Assembly: GCA_027365385.1 (NCBI GenBank)
Contig: DAHXNN010000215.1
Span: 1 to 36,262 of the forward strand
Length of the DNA stretch: 36,262 bases
Direction: 5' to 3'
Source: Acidimicrobiaceae bacterium
GTDB lineage: Bacteria > Actinomycetota > Acidimicrobiia > Acidimicrobiales > Bog-793
Made by a program: the position numbers and the translations under genes. Shown piece after piece: positions 1-8,623 of the stretch (positions are counted from its first letter, which is position 1; each line of letters opens with the position of its first letter). Under the pieces are notes generated by a model. That model was given only the letters and a program-made list of their open reading frames with translations, did no database searches and had not been told where the DNA came from.

Positions 1-995
1 TCATCGAGGGCTACACACGGGCCATCGCGGCAGCGCTCTCGGTCCAGGGTCCGATCAACGTCCAGTACGCCGTGAAGCAGGGCCAGGTCTTCGTCATCGA
101 GGCGAACCCGCGAGCGAGCCGCACCCTGCCGTTCGTCGCGAAGGCGACCGGGGTCGCTCTCGCGAAGGTCGCGTCGCGAGTGGTCGTCGGGGCGACTCTC
201 GCGGAGCTGCGCGCCGAGGGGCTTGTGCCACCCACGACACGTCACGACCTCCCGTACGTGAGCGTGAAGGAGGCGGTGCTGCCCTTCGACCGCTTCCCCG
301 ACGTCGACGCGCTGCTCGGGCCCGAGATGCGCTCGACCGGCGAGGTGATGGGCGTCGCGCCGACCTACGGGCTCGCATTCGCGAAGAGCCAGATCGCGGC
401 GGGCAACCGCCTGCCGGATTCGGGCGCCGTCTTCTTCTCGCTCGCTGACCGCGACAAGGAGAACGGTCTCGGCGTCGCGCGGTCCTTCGTCGAGCTGGGC
501 TTCACGATCGCGGCGACGGAGGGGACCGCGGCATTCCTCGAGGGCCACGGTGTGCCCGTCGCGACGCGTGTCGCGAAGATCGGCGATCGCGACCAGGGCG
601 AGCGCTGTCACGGGGGGGGTGACGGGCACGAGGACGGCGCGAGCCCCACGGTCGCGGCACGCGAAGCCGGTGGTCCGCAGGTGGACGCGGTCGAGCTCGT
701 CGCCGGGGGCGAGGTCCGGCTTGTCGTCAACACCCCTCGCGGACGTGGGCCCCGAGCCGACGGTGCGCACATCCGGCGCGCCGCGTCGGCCAATCACGTC
801 CCGATCGTCACCACCGTGGCTGCCGCACGTGCCGCCGCCGCCGGGATAGCGGACTGGGCGCGGCACGGACTCTCTGTGATGAGCCTCCAGGAGCACCACT
901 CGGCAGCGGCAGCGGCAGCGGCAGCGGCAGCGGCAGCCGGCGCCGGGCGGGCGAGCCCAGGCTCCGCCGCTCGGGGAGGACCCGCCTCGTCATGA
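1..995 (+). CDS. carB: Carbamoyl-phosphate synthase large subunit, C-terminal part (5' truncated by window edge)
   Basis: Frame open from base 3: IEGYTRAIAAALSVQGPINVQYAVKQGQVFVIEANPRASRTLPFVAKATGV..., then VVNTPRGRGPRADGAHIRRAA and terminal LSVMSLQEHH. Stop overlaps the pyrD start (ATGA at 992-995). Confidence 0.95.
   Translation, partial: IEGYTRAIAAALSVQGPINVQYAVKQGQVFVIEANPRASRTLPFVAKATGVALAKVASRVVVGATLAELRAEGLVPPTTRHDLPYVSVKEAVLPFDRFPDVDALLGPEMRSTGEVMGVAPTYGLAFAKSQIAAGNRLPDSGAVFFSLADRDKENGLGVARSFVELGFTIAATEGTAAFLEGHGVPVATRVAKIGDRDQGERCHGGGDGHEDGASPTVAAREAGGPQVDAVELVAGGEVRLVVNTPRGRGPRADGAHIRRAASANHVPIVTTVAAARAAAAGIADWARHGLSVMSLQEHHSAAAAAAAAAAAAGAGRASPGSAARGGPASS
901..937 (+). repeat. (CGGCAG)n microsatellite encoding a poly-Ala tail at the CarB C-terminus
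   Basis: cggcagcggcagcggcagcggcagcggcagcggcagc; translated as an alanine run after the normal CarB end. Confidence 0.9.
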
Positions 996-1930
996 GGAAC
1001 AGGGGCCGCGACGCGGCCGTCGACCTCGAGGTGCCCGTGGGCTCGCTCCGGCTCCGTGCCCCGGTCATGACCGCTGCGGGCACCGCCGGCCACGGGGCTG
1101 AGCTCGGTGCGTACGTCGACCTCGCCTCTCTCGGGGCCGTCGTCGTCAAGTCCCTGTCCTGCGATCCGTGGTCGGGCAATCCCGCGCCTCGCGTCCGACC
1201 CGTAGCGGCGGGCATGCTCAACAGCGTGGGACTCCAAGGTCCTGGGATTCCAGCGTGGCTGACACACGACTTGCCGGCCCTCGAGGCGACGGGGGCCAGC
1301 GTGGTCGTGAGCATCTGGGGCCGCCGGGTCGAGGACTACGCGCGGGCGGGCGAGCTCCTCGCCGGAGCGCCCCCGTGCGTGGTCGCGGTCGAGGTGAACG
1401 TCTCGTGCCCGAACACCGAGGACGGCGACCAGATGTTCGCCCACTCGCCCGACGCGACAGCAGCGGCTGTCGAAGCGGCCGCCGCCTGCGGGCGGCCTCG
1501 ATGGGCGAAGCTCTCGCCGAACACGTCCGACCTCGTCGCCGTCGCGGGGGCGGCGCTTCGTGCCGGGGCAGAGGCGCTCACGCTCGTCAACACGCTGGTC
1601 GGTCTCGCGATCGACGTCCGGACCCGCCGGCCCGCGCTCGGCGCCGGACGGGGCGGGCTGTCGGGACCCGCGCTCCACCCGGTCGCAGTTCGAGCGGTCT
1701 ACGAGTGCCGCGCCGCGTACCCGACCTGCGCGATCGTCGGTGTCGGAGGTGTGAGCGGAGCGCTCGACGCGGTCGAGCTGCTCATGGCGGGCGCAAACGC
1801 GGTCCAGGTGGGCACGGCGACGCTCGCGGATCCCCGCGCGCCTGCTCGCGTCCTGCGTGACCTGGAGATCTGGTGCCAGCGCAACGGCGTCACGGAGGTC
1901 GCGGAGCTGACAGCGTGCGCCCACGGCTGA
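992..1930 (+). CDS. pyrD: Dihydroorotate dehydrogenase (class 1B-like)
   Basis: MTAAGTAGHGAEL..., NVSCPNTEDG, AKLSPNTSD, GRGGLSGPALHPVA, VGVGGVSGALDAVELLMAGANAVQVGTA motifs; directly follows carB. Confidence 0.93.
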   Translation: MRNRGRDAAVDLEVPVGSLRLRAPVMTAAGTAGHGAELGAYVDLASLGAVVVKSLSCDPWSGNPAPRVRPVAAGMLNSVGLQGPGIPAWLTHDLPALEATGASVVVSIWGRRVEDYARAGELLAGAPPCVVAVEVNVSCPNTEDGDQMFAHSPDATAAAVEAAAACGRPRWAKLSPNTSDLVAVAGAALRAGAEALTLVNTLVGLAIDVRTRRPALGAGRGGLSGPALHPVAVRAVYECRAAYPTCAIVGVGGVSGALDAVELLMAGANAVQVGTATLADPRAPARVLRDLEIWCQRNGVTEVAELTACAHG

Positions 1931-2270
1931 CGGCCGCGACGTCTCAGCGGGTCGCGCTCGACGGAGGAGCTGCGATCCTCGCCGTCGGTCTGCTCGCGAC
2001 CACCGCTCCCGACCCCCTGGAGACCGCGAACGACCTCGTCACGGTCGTGGACAGTGCGCGACTGGATCCGCAGGGGGGGAGTGTGGGCGAGGCGGGTTCT
2101 CGCGGCAAAGTGTTAAATCTCGGCGAGAGATGCAGTCCTCGGGCCGTGTCGGCCGGCCGTTTCGTCACGCGACCGATATGCTGTACCGACCCAGCCTACG
2201 TATAGCCTTGCGCGGGGGGTCGAGAAGCACTAGGAGTCCGGGTTTCTCGCAGCCGGAGTCAGGAGCCGAC

Positions 2271-4214
2271 ATGAGCAGAGTCCATAAGCGGTCGAGCCTG
2301 GTACGTGCCGGGGTCGCCGTCGTCGCCGCAGCTTCGCTCGGGGTAGGTGCAGCTGCCGCCGGAGCGGCGGGCGCCTCGAGGCCGGCAGCCTCGAGCCACG
2401 CGAGATCAGGCACCATCACGTTCGCGAACCTACCTGGATCAGCGGCGAACTACATCTTCCCCTTCATGAACCTCTCGTTCTTCAGCGTCTCGAACTCGCA
2501 GTACTTCCAGAACCTCATGTACCGTCCCTTGTACTGGTTTGGCACGGGGGCGGCCCCCACGCTCAACCTCAAGTACTCGGTCGCGCAGAACCCCGTCTAC
2601 TCTGACGGCAACAAGACGGTCACGATCAACTTGAACCACTACATGTGGTCCGACGGCGAGCCGGTCACCGCACAGGATGTCGCGTTCTGGTTGAACATGT
2701 ACCGGACGAACCCCGGAGGATACGCCGGCTACGTGCCCGGCACCATCCCGGACGATATCGCGTCGGTCGACGTGACGAGCCCGACACAGCTCGTCCTACA
2801 CCTCACCGGCTCGGTGAACAGCTACTGGTATACCTACAACGAGCTCTCCCAAGTCTACCCGATGCCGATGGCGTGGGACGTCACAGGCTTGAAGCAGAAG
2901 GCGGCATCGCAGGCGTGCGGTACTGCCACGTTCACGTCGATCAAGGTAACGGAGAAGACCGTCAAGGGATCGCCGGAGTGGATCCCGAACTCTGCATCGG
3001 CGAAGTCCTGCGAGGCGGTCTACAACTTCCTTTCCGAGCAGGCGGGCTACAACCCGACGTCGTCTGCCAAGTCGACGAATGCCTTCGCGACATATGCGTC
3101 GAGCCCGATATGGAGTGTCGTCGACGGTCCGTGGAAGCTCAAGACGTTCAACGCGACCGGTGACGACACATTCGTGCCGAACTCGAAGTACACCGGCCCG
3201 GTGAAGCCGTCATACTCGCAGTTCGTCATTCAGAACTTCACGGCTGACACGGCCGAGGTCAACTCGCTGTTCGGGCACCAGACCGACGTTGGCTACCTCA
3301 ACGCCGCGAACACGACGTCTCCTGCGAAGAGCGAGACGCAGGCCGGAGCGAACAACCCTCGCCTTGCCTCGTCCTACAACCTCGAGCTCGGTCCGACGTG
3401 GGCAATTGCCTATGCGCTGTACAACTTCAAGGCGACGAACGACGGCGGTCAGGCGGGCAAGATCATCAGCCAGCTCTACTTCCGTCAGGCGATGCAGGAC
3501 CTCGTCGACCAGTCGCTGTACATCAAGAAGCTCGACAAGGGCTACGGCGCTCCCACCTACGGCCCGGTTCCGGTCCTCCCGAAGAGCCCCTTCGTCACGA
3601 GCTTCGAGGAGAAGAACCCGTACCCGTACAGCCCGATCAAGGCGAGAGCGCTGCTCTCGAGCCACGGCTGGAGCATCGTGCCGAATGGGACCGATGTCTG
3701 CAATGACGCGAGCAAGTGTGGCGTGCCGAAGGGGACCCAGCTCAACCTCACGATGTCGTACGCGACCGGCAACGCAGCCTTCACCGCGCAGGTCATCGCG
3801 GAGGACGAGGCGTGGTCGTCTATCGGCATCCACGTGACGCTGCTGCCAGGGACGTTCACCACCGTTGCCGGCGATGCAGTGCCGTCGAACCACAGCTGGG
3901 ACCTTGCCAACTACGGGCTGTGGATCTTCTCGCCGGACTACTATCCGACCGGTGAGGAGCTGTTCCAGACCGGAGCTGGGTCCAACGCTGGCTCGTACAG
4001 CAATCCCACCGCCGACCGTCTGATCAAGGCAACCGACTTCAGCTCGAACAACACCTACTTCGCAGCGTACGAGAACTACCTCGCGGACCAGCTTCCCTAC
4101 CTGTGGCAGCCCAACACGATTGGTGCGAACGAAGTCGCCAAGAACATCACGGGCGTCGCGCCGTTCAACTCTCTCGACTCGATCTTGCCGGAGACCTGGC
4201 ACATCAAGGGCTAG
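2271..4214 (+). CDS. ABC transporter extracellular solute-binding protein, family 5 (peptide/oligopeptide)
   Basis: ATG 2271 after AGGAG; hydrophobic signal segment; SBP_bac_5-like features (MWSDGEPVTAQDVAFWLNMYR, YFRQAMQDLVDQ, W..D.ANYGLWIFSPDYYPTGEELF); followed by permeases. Confidence 0.9.
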   Translation: MSRVHKRSSLVRAGVAVVAAASLGVGAAAAGAAGASRPAASSHARSGTITFANLPGSAANYIFPFMNLSFFSVSNSQYFQNLMYRPLYWFGTGAAPTLNLKYSVAQNPVYSDGNKTVTINLNHYMWSDGEPVTAQDVAFWLNMYRTNPGGYAGYVPGTIPDDIASVDVTSPTQLVLHLTGSVNSYWYTYNELSQVYPMPMAWDVTGLKQKAASQACGTATFTSIKVTEKTVKGSPEWIPNSASAKSCEAVYNFLSEQAGYNPTSSAKSTNAFATYASSPIWSVVDGPWKLKTFNATGDDTFVPNSKYTGPVKPSYSQFVIQNFTADTAEVNSLFGHQTDVGYLNAANTTSPAKSETQAGANNPRLASSYNLELGPTWAIAYALYNFKATNDGGQAGKIISQLYFRQAMQDLVDQSLYIKKLDKGYGAPTYGPVPVLPKSPFVTSFEEKNPYPYSPIKARALLSSHGWSIVPNGTDVCNDASKCGVPKGTQLNLTMSYATGNAAFTAQVIAEDEAWSSIGIHVTLLPGTFTTVAGDAVPSNHSWDLANYGLWIFSPDYYPTGEELFQTGAGSNAGSYSNPTADRLIKATDFSSNNTYFAAYENYLADQLPYLWQPNTIGANEVAKNITGVAPFNSLDSILPETWHIKG

Positions 4215-4230
4215 CCCAGGCGAGCAACGA

Positions 4231-4248
4231 CCGGGTCGAAGGACCCGG
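4231..4248 (+). promoter_or_regulatory. Short perfect hairpin (7-bp stem, GAAG loop) in SBP-permease intergenic region
   Basis: CCGGGTC-GAAG-GACCCGG. Confidence 0.7.
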
Positions 4249-4257
4249 ACGCGATGC

Positions 4258-4296
4258 GATCCCCGATGCGGTCGGAATCCGGCCGCATCGGGGATC
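4258..4296 (+). promoter_or_regulatory. Long near-perfect hairpin (about 18 bp with one G-U, 3-nt loop) between SBP and permease genes
   Basis: GATCCCCGATGCGGTCGG-AAT-CCGGCCGCATCGGGGATC read directly. Confidence 0.8.
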
Positions 4297-4389
4297 TCGT
4301 GCGTCAGCCGCTAGTCGTGGCGATGGCCGGTCTCGCGTGGGCCAGACTCGTATTGGCGTCGGTCGCGGACTGATCCTGGGGGTTGAGCA

Positions 4390-5346
4390 CTGATCTACTA
4401 CCTGATTCGCCGGCTGTTGCAGTCGATCGTCGTGCTCGCTGGCGTGACTCTTGTGACCTTCGTGCTGTCGCACGTGATACCGGGTGGTGCCGCACGAGGC
4501 GCGCTCGGGGCCCGGGCGACGCCGGGCCAGATTGCCTCGTTCAACCAGATCAACGGTTACGACCTACCTCTTTGGGACCAGCTCTACCGCTACCTCGAGG
4601 GTCTCGTCCTCCACTTCAACCTCGGCTATTCGTACAAGTCGAACGAGCCGGTCAAGGACCTGATCTTCTCTCGGCTTCCCAAGACCCTCGTGCTCCTCGG
4701 ACTGTCGACCACCCTTGCCCTCATCGTCGCCATTCCGCTCGGGATCCTCCAAGTCGTTCGCCGTAACACCATCGTTGACTATTTGCTGACCGCCATGTCC
4801 TTCCTGCTCTACGCGATGCCGGACTTCCTCATCGGGCTGCTGCTGATCCTTTATCTAGCCGTTGACGTCCACTTGTTCTCGATAGCGGCTCCAGATGCGT
4901 CGACCGTTGCGGGGATCCTCGCCGATCCACGCGCGCTCGTGCTACCAGTGCTCACTCTGGCCTCGACGACCGTCGCGGCGTTCAGCCGGTACATGCGGTC
5001 GTCGATGATGGACGTCCTGACGCAGGACTACATCCGGACGGCGCAGGCCAAGGGCGCGAGTAAGAGTCGAGTGCTGTACCGCCATGCCCTTCGGAATGGC
5101 CTCATTTCGATCGTCACGCTTCTCGGGTTATCGATTCCCGCGATCGTCTCTGGCGCCGTCGTCGACGAGACGGTGTTCAACTATCCGGGAATGGGCCTTC
5201 TGACTTACAATGCAGCGCTCAACAACGACGTGCCGCTCCTGCTCGGCACGACGTTCGTCGCTGCGATCTCGGTCATCGTGGGCTCTCTCGTTGCGGACGT
5301 CTTGTATGCCGTGGTCGACCCGCGCATCCGCTACGCGAAGCGTTAG
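4390..5346 (+). CDS. Peptide ABC transporter permease (DppB/OppB family), probable CTG start
   Basis: (L)IYYLIRRLLQSIVVLAGVTLVTFVLSHVIPGG...; permease signature RTAQAKGASKSRVLYRHALRNGL; in-frame stop at 4384-4386. The ORF track begins at TTG 4417, which removes the conserved N-terminus. Confidence 0.9.
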   Translation: MIYYLIRRLLQSIVVLAGVTLVTFVLSHVIPGGAARGALGARATPGQIASFNQINGYDLPLWDQLYRYLEGLVLHFNLGYSYKSNEPVKDLIFSRLPKTLVLLGLSTTLALIVAIPLGILQVVRRNTIVDYLLTAMSFLLYAMPDFLIGLLLILYLAVDVHLFSIAAPDASTVAGILADPRALVLPVLTLASTTVAAFSRYMRSSMMDVLTQDYIRTAQAKGASKSRVLYRHALRNGLISIVTLLGLSIPAIVSGAVVDETVFNYPGMGLLTYNAALNNDVPLLLGTTFVAAISVIVGSLVADVLYAVVDPRIRYAKR

Positions 5347-5362
5347 GGAGAGAGAAGGCGCA

Positions 5363-6322
5363 ATGGCCGTCATGGATCCCGGGGAGCTCTCTCCCGAGCA
5401 ACTCCAGCTCACACGCGACGACGTCGGGGCACCGCTGCCGAGCGGAGGCGACATGCGGTCCAGCGGGAGTCTCTCACGCCAGCTTCTCGGTGTCTTCGCC
5501 GAGAACAAGCTGGCAATCGTCGGAGCGGTCGTTGTCGTCCTGATGATCCTGCTCTGTTACATCGGCCCGGACTTTTATCACACGAACCAGACGAGCACGC
5601 AGCAGGCGCTGCTCTACTCGTCCCAGAATTCGCCGCCGGGCGCTCAGTACCCGCTCGGGACGGATAGCAATGGTTTCGACATCCTCGGACGTATCATGTA
5701 TGGCGGTCAGACCTCTCTCGAGATCGGATTCGCAGCCGCGGGCATCGCGACCGTGATCGGTGTCATCTGGGGAGCGGTGTCGGGCTTCTTCGGCGGGGTC
5801 GTCGATGCGGTGATGATGCGGATCGTCGATGTCTTCCTTGCATTGCCCGGCATCTACCTGCTTCTCACCTTGACGGTGATCTTCCGCTCGTCCGAGGAGC
5901 TTCTCATCCTCGTCATCGGGTTCACCGCGTGGCTGGTGCCGGCGCGGCTCGTGCGCGGTGAGACGCTGACGTTGCGCGTCCGTGAGTACGTCCAGGCGGT
6001 GCGGGTGATGGGCGGGCGAGGTTCGAGGGTCGTCGCCCGTCACATCGTGCCGAACGCCATCGGAACGATCATCGTGAACGCCACGTTCCAGGTGGCTGAC
6101 GCGATCCTCATTCTTGCCGCCCTCGGCTTCCTGGGTCTCGGCGTACCCGCGCCGAAGACCGACTGGGGATCGATGCTCTCGAACGGTGTGAACTACGTCA
6201 CGACCGGTTACTGGTGGGAGATCTACCCGGTCGCAGGGGCAATCGTCCTCGTCGTCGTGTCCCTCAACTTCATCGGCGACGCGCTTCGCGATGCTCTCGA
6301 GGTGCGACTTCAGCGTCGTTGA
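5363..6322 (+). CDS. Peptide ABC transporter permease (DppC/OppC family)
   Basis: ATG 5363 after GGGAGAGAGAAGG; LLGVFAENKLAIVGAVVV, YPLGTDSNGFDILGRIMYGGQTSLEIG, VQAVRVMGGRGSRVVARHIVPNAIGTIIV, FLGLGVPAPKTDWGSML. Confidence 0.92.
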   Translation: MAVMDPGELSPEQLQLTRDDVGAPLPSGGDMRSSGSLSRQLLGVFAENKLAIVGAVVVVLMILLCYIGPDFYHTNQTSTQQALLYSSQNSPPGAQYPLGTDSNGFDILGRIMYGGQTSLEIGFAAAGIATVIGVIWGAVSGFFGGVVDAVMMRIVDVFLALPGIYLLLTLTVIFRSSEELLILVIGFTAWLVPARLVRGETLTLRVREYVQAVRVMGGRGSRVVARHIVPNAIGTIIVNATFQVADAILILAALGFLGLGVPAPKTDWGSMLSNGVNYVTTGYWWEIYPVAGAIVLVVVSLNFIGDALRDALEVRLQRR

Positions 6323-6346
6323 AGTTCTCCGGTGCTGGCTCGGACC

Positions 6347-8485
6347 TCAGCTTGCCGAGGATGACAACGCGACCGGTTCGTCGGTCGGGCTCTGGAGGGG
6401 GAAGTGGCACGCAGCGGCGTGACCGGAGCCGAACGACTGCATCGGCGGCTCCTTCTCGGCGCAGATCGACTGGGCGAGCGGGCAGCGCGTCCGGAACCTG
6501 CAGCCGCTCGGCGGGTCGATAGCGGAGGGCAGCTCTCCCCTGACAGCCTGTCCGCGCCTGCCGTGGGCGAGCCCTGGGTCCGGCACGGGGATGGTGTCGA
6601 TGAGCCCTTGGGTGTACGGGTGCGCAGCCCGCCGGTAGACGTCGTCCGCCGCGCCGACCTCGACGAGCTTTCCGAGGTACATCACGCCGATGCGCGTCGC
6701 GAGGTAGCGGACCACTGCGAGGTCGTGGGAGATGACGATGTACGCGAGGTTGTGCTCGCGCTGCAGGCTGCGCATCAAGTTCAAGATCTGTGCCTGGATC
6801 GAGACGTCGAGCGCCGAGACGGGCTCGTCTGCGACGATGAGGCGCGGCTGGAGGGCGAGCGCCCGTGCGAAGCCGATCCGCTGGCGCTGGCCCCCGGAGA
6901 ACTCGTGCGGGTAGAGCTCGATCGCCCGCCTGGGCAGGCCCACCTCGTCGAGGAGCTGTTCGACGCGCCTGCGCCGCTCGGACCGGTTCCCGATCTTCTG
7001 CACGACGAGTGGCTCCTCGACGATGCTGCCGACGCGCATGCGCGGGTCAAGCGAGGAGTACGGGTCCTGGAACATGAGCTGGAGGTCGCGTCGCTTGCGC
7101 CGGAGCGCGGCGCCACGCATCGTCGCGAGGTCGTCGCCGGCGAAGCGGATCGCACCGACGGTCGGGCGCTCGAGCGCGACGACGAGACGGCCGATCGTCG
7201 TCTTGCCGCAACCCGACTCGCCGACGAGGCCGAACGTCTCGCCTTCGTGCACCGCGAACGAGACGTCCGAGACGGCGTGGACGGCTCCCCTGTGGCGGGC
7301 GAAGACGGCGCCCGAGCTGACGGGGTACTCCTTCACGACGTGGTCGACCTCGACGAGCACGCTCGTCGAGGTCTCGGGCTCGTCGCCGGCCCAGCGTGCC
7401 GGGGCAGGCGCGCGCGCCGGCCCGTCTCCCTGCGTGCCCGTCAGGCCGACGGGGTGGAAGCACGCGTAGCGGTGATCCGTGCCCGCGTGCTCGCCGGCGT
7501 CTGCGAGCGGTGGCTCCTCGCTCGCGCAGACCTCGGTCGCGTACCGGCACCGTGCCCGGAACCTGCAGCCCGACGGCGGGCTCGAAAGGTCGGGCGGGAG
7601 GCCGGGGATCGAGAACAGCGGGCGGGCACGGTCCTGGTCGAGTCGCGGGATCGACTCGAACAGTGCCTCGGAGTACGGGTGGCGCATGGCGGCGAACAGC
7701 TCGCCGGTCGGAGCCGCCTCGATGATCTTGCCCGCGTACATGACCATGACGTGGCTCGTCCGGGCGGCGATGACGCCCATGTCGTGGGTGATGAGGATGA
7801 CGGCCATCCGTAGCCGCTCGCGCAGCTCGTCGATCAGATCGAGGATCTGGGCCTGGATCGTCACGTCGAGAGCGGTCGTCGGCTCGTCGGCGATAAGGAG
7901 CTTCGGCTCGCACGCGAGCGCCATCGCGATCATGACGCGCTGGCGGAGGCCACCGGAGAGCTGGTGGGGGTAGTAGTCGAGCCGCTCCGCGGGGCGGGGC
8001 ATGCCGACGAGGTTGAGCACCTCGAGGGCACGCTCGCGTGCCTGCCTCTTCGTGGCGCCTCGGTGGAGCACGACAGGCTCAGCGATCTGACGACCGATCG
8101 TCCACGTCGGGTTGAGCGACGTCATCGGGTCCTGGAAGATCATCCCGACCTCGTTGCCCCGGACCTTTTGCATCTCGCTCTCGCCGAGGGGCACGACGTC
8201 TCGACCGAGGAGCCGGACGCTGCCCGCAGTGACGTGGCCGACGCTCGGCAGCAGCTTCATGATCGACAGCCCGGCCGTCGACTTCCCGCAGCCGGACTCG
8301 CCGACCAGCCCGACGCACTCACCCGCACCGACGGCGAAGGAGATCCCGTCGACCGCCCGGACGTTCGCCTTTCGCAGGTGGAACTCGGTGCACAGCCCAT
8401 CGACCTCGAGGACGGGCCCCTTGGCCGCGGGCGGGCTGCCGGCGCTGCGATCGGGCATTGCGTGCGACCTCCCGGTCCCGGGCAC
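6347..8485 (-). CDS. Fused two-domain peptide ABC transporter ATPase (DppD-DppF type)
   Basis: Two Walker A motifs (GESGCGKSTAG, GESGCGKTTIG), two signatures (LSGGLRQR, FSGGQRQR), two oligopeptide C-terminal Cys motifs (GCRFRARCRYATEVC...; GCRFRTRCPLAQSIC...). Confidence 0.94.
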   Translation of the reverse strand: MPGTGRSHAMPDRSAGSPPAAKGPVLEVDGLCTEFHLRKANVRAVDGISFAVGAGECVGLVGESGCGKSTAGLSIMKLLPSVGHVTAGSVRLLGRDVVPLGESEMQKVRGNEVGMIFQDPMTSLNPTWTIGRQIAEPVVLHRGATKRQARERALEVLNLVGMPRPAERLDYYPHQLSGGLRQRVMIAMALACEPKLLIADEPTTALDVTIQAQILDLIDELRERLRMAVILITHDMGVIAARTSHVMVMYAGKIIEAAPTGELFAAMRHPYSEALFESIPRLDQDRARPLFSIPGLPPDLSSPPSGCRFRARCRYATEVCASEEPPLADAGEHAGTDHRYACFHPVGLTGTQGDGPARAPAPARWAGDEPETSTSVLVEVDHVVKEYPVSSGAVFARHRGAVHAVSDVSFAVHEGETFGLVGESGCGKTTIGRLVVALERPTVGAIRFAGDDLATMRGAALRRKRRDLQLMFQDPYSSLDPRMRVGSIVEEPLVVQKIGNRSERRRRVEQLLDEVGLPRRAIELYPHEFSGGQRQRIGFARALALQPRLIVADEPVSALDVSIQAQILNLMRSLQREHNLAYIVISHDLAVVRYLATRIGVMYLGKLVEVGAADDVYRRAAHPYTQGLIDTIPVPDPGLAHGRRGQAVRGELPSAIDPPSGCRFRTRCPLAQSICAEKEPPMQSFGSGHAAACHFPLQSPTDEPVALSSSAS

Positions 8486-8609
8486 GCTTTCGTGGCGTGC
8501 GCCCTGGTCAGGTACGTGAGGCTAGCGCGCACCCCGCCGGCGGTCACGGATGGTAGCGACCGCAAAGCGCGCCGACCGGCCATTCGTGGTGCGCCGTGAG
8601 CTGCCGCGC

Positions 8610-8615
8610 TATCGT
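8610..8615 (+). promoter_or_regulatory. Possible -10 element (TATCGT) for a leaderless or near-leaderless mIHF transcript
   Basis: TATCGT ends 8 nt before ATG 8624 in the divergent ATPase/mIHF region; no convincing -35. Confidence 0.3.
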
Positions 8616-8623
8616 ACCGGCTC

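Noticed and set aside
601-660. Frameshift at the G8 tract in carB
   Set aside because: CarB-like sequence is in the same frame on both sides, so no net frameshift.
1873-2205. ORF after pyrD (GTG 1915: VRPRLTAATSQRVALDGGAAILAVGLL...) as a pyrF or remnant
   Set aside because: No PyrF motifs (e.g. DxKxxD) are recognisable, it is short, and composition is consistent with random high-GC open frame.
3210-4202. Long minus-strand ORF opposite the SBP gene
   Set aside because: Shadow ORF of a high-GC gene; Arg/Val-rich, no family signal.
6404-7813. 469-aa plus-strand ORF opposite the fused ATPase
   Set aside because: Antisense to two clear ABC domains; composition typical of shadow translation.
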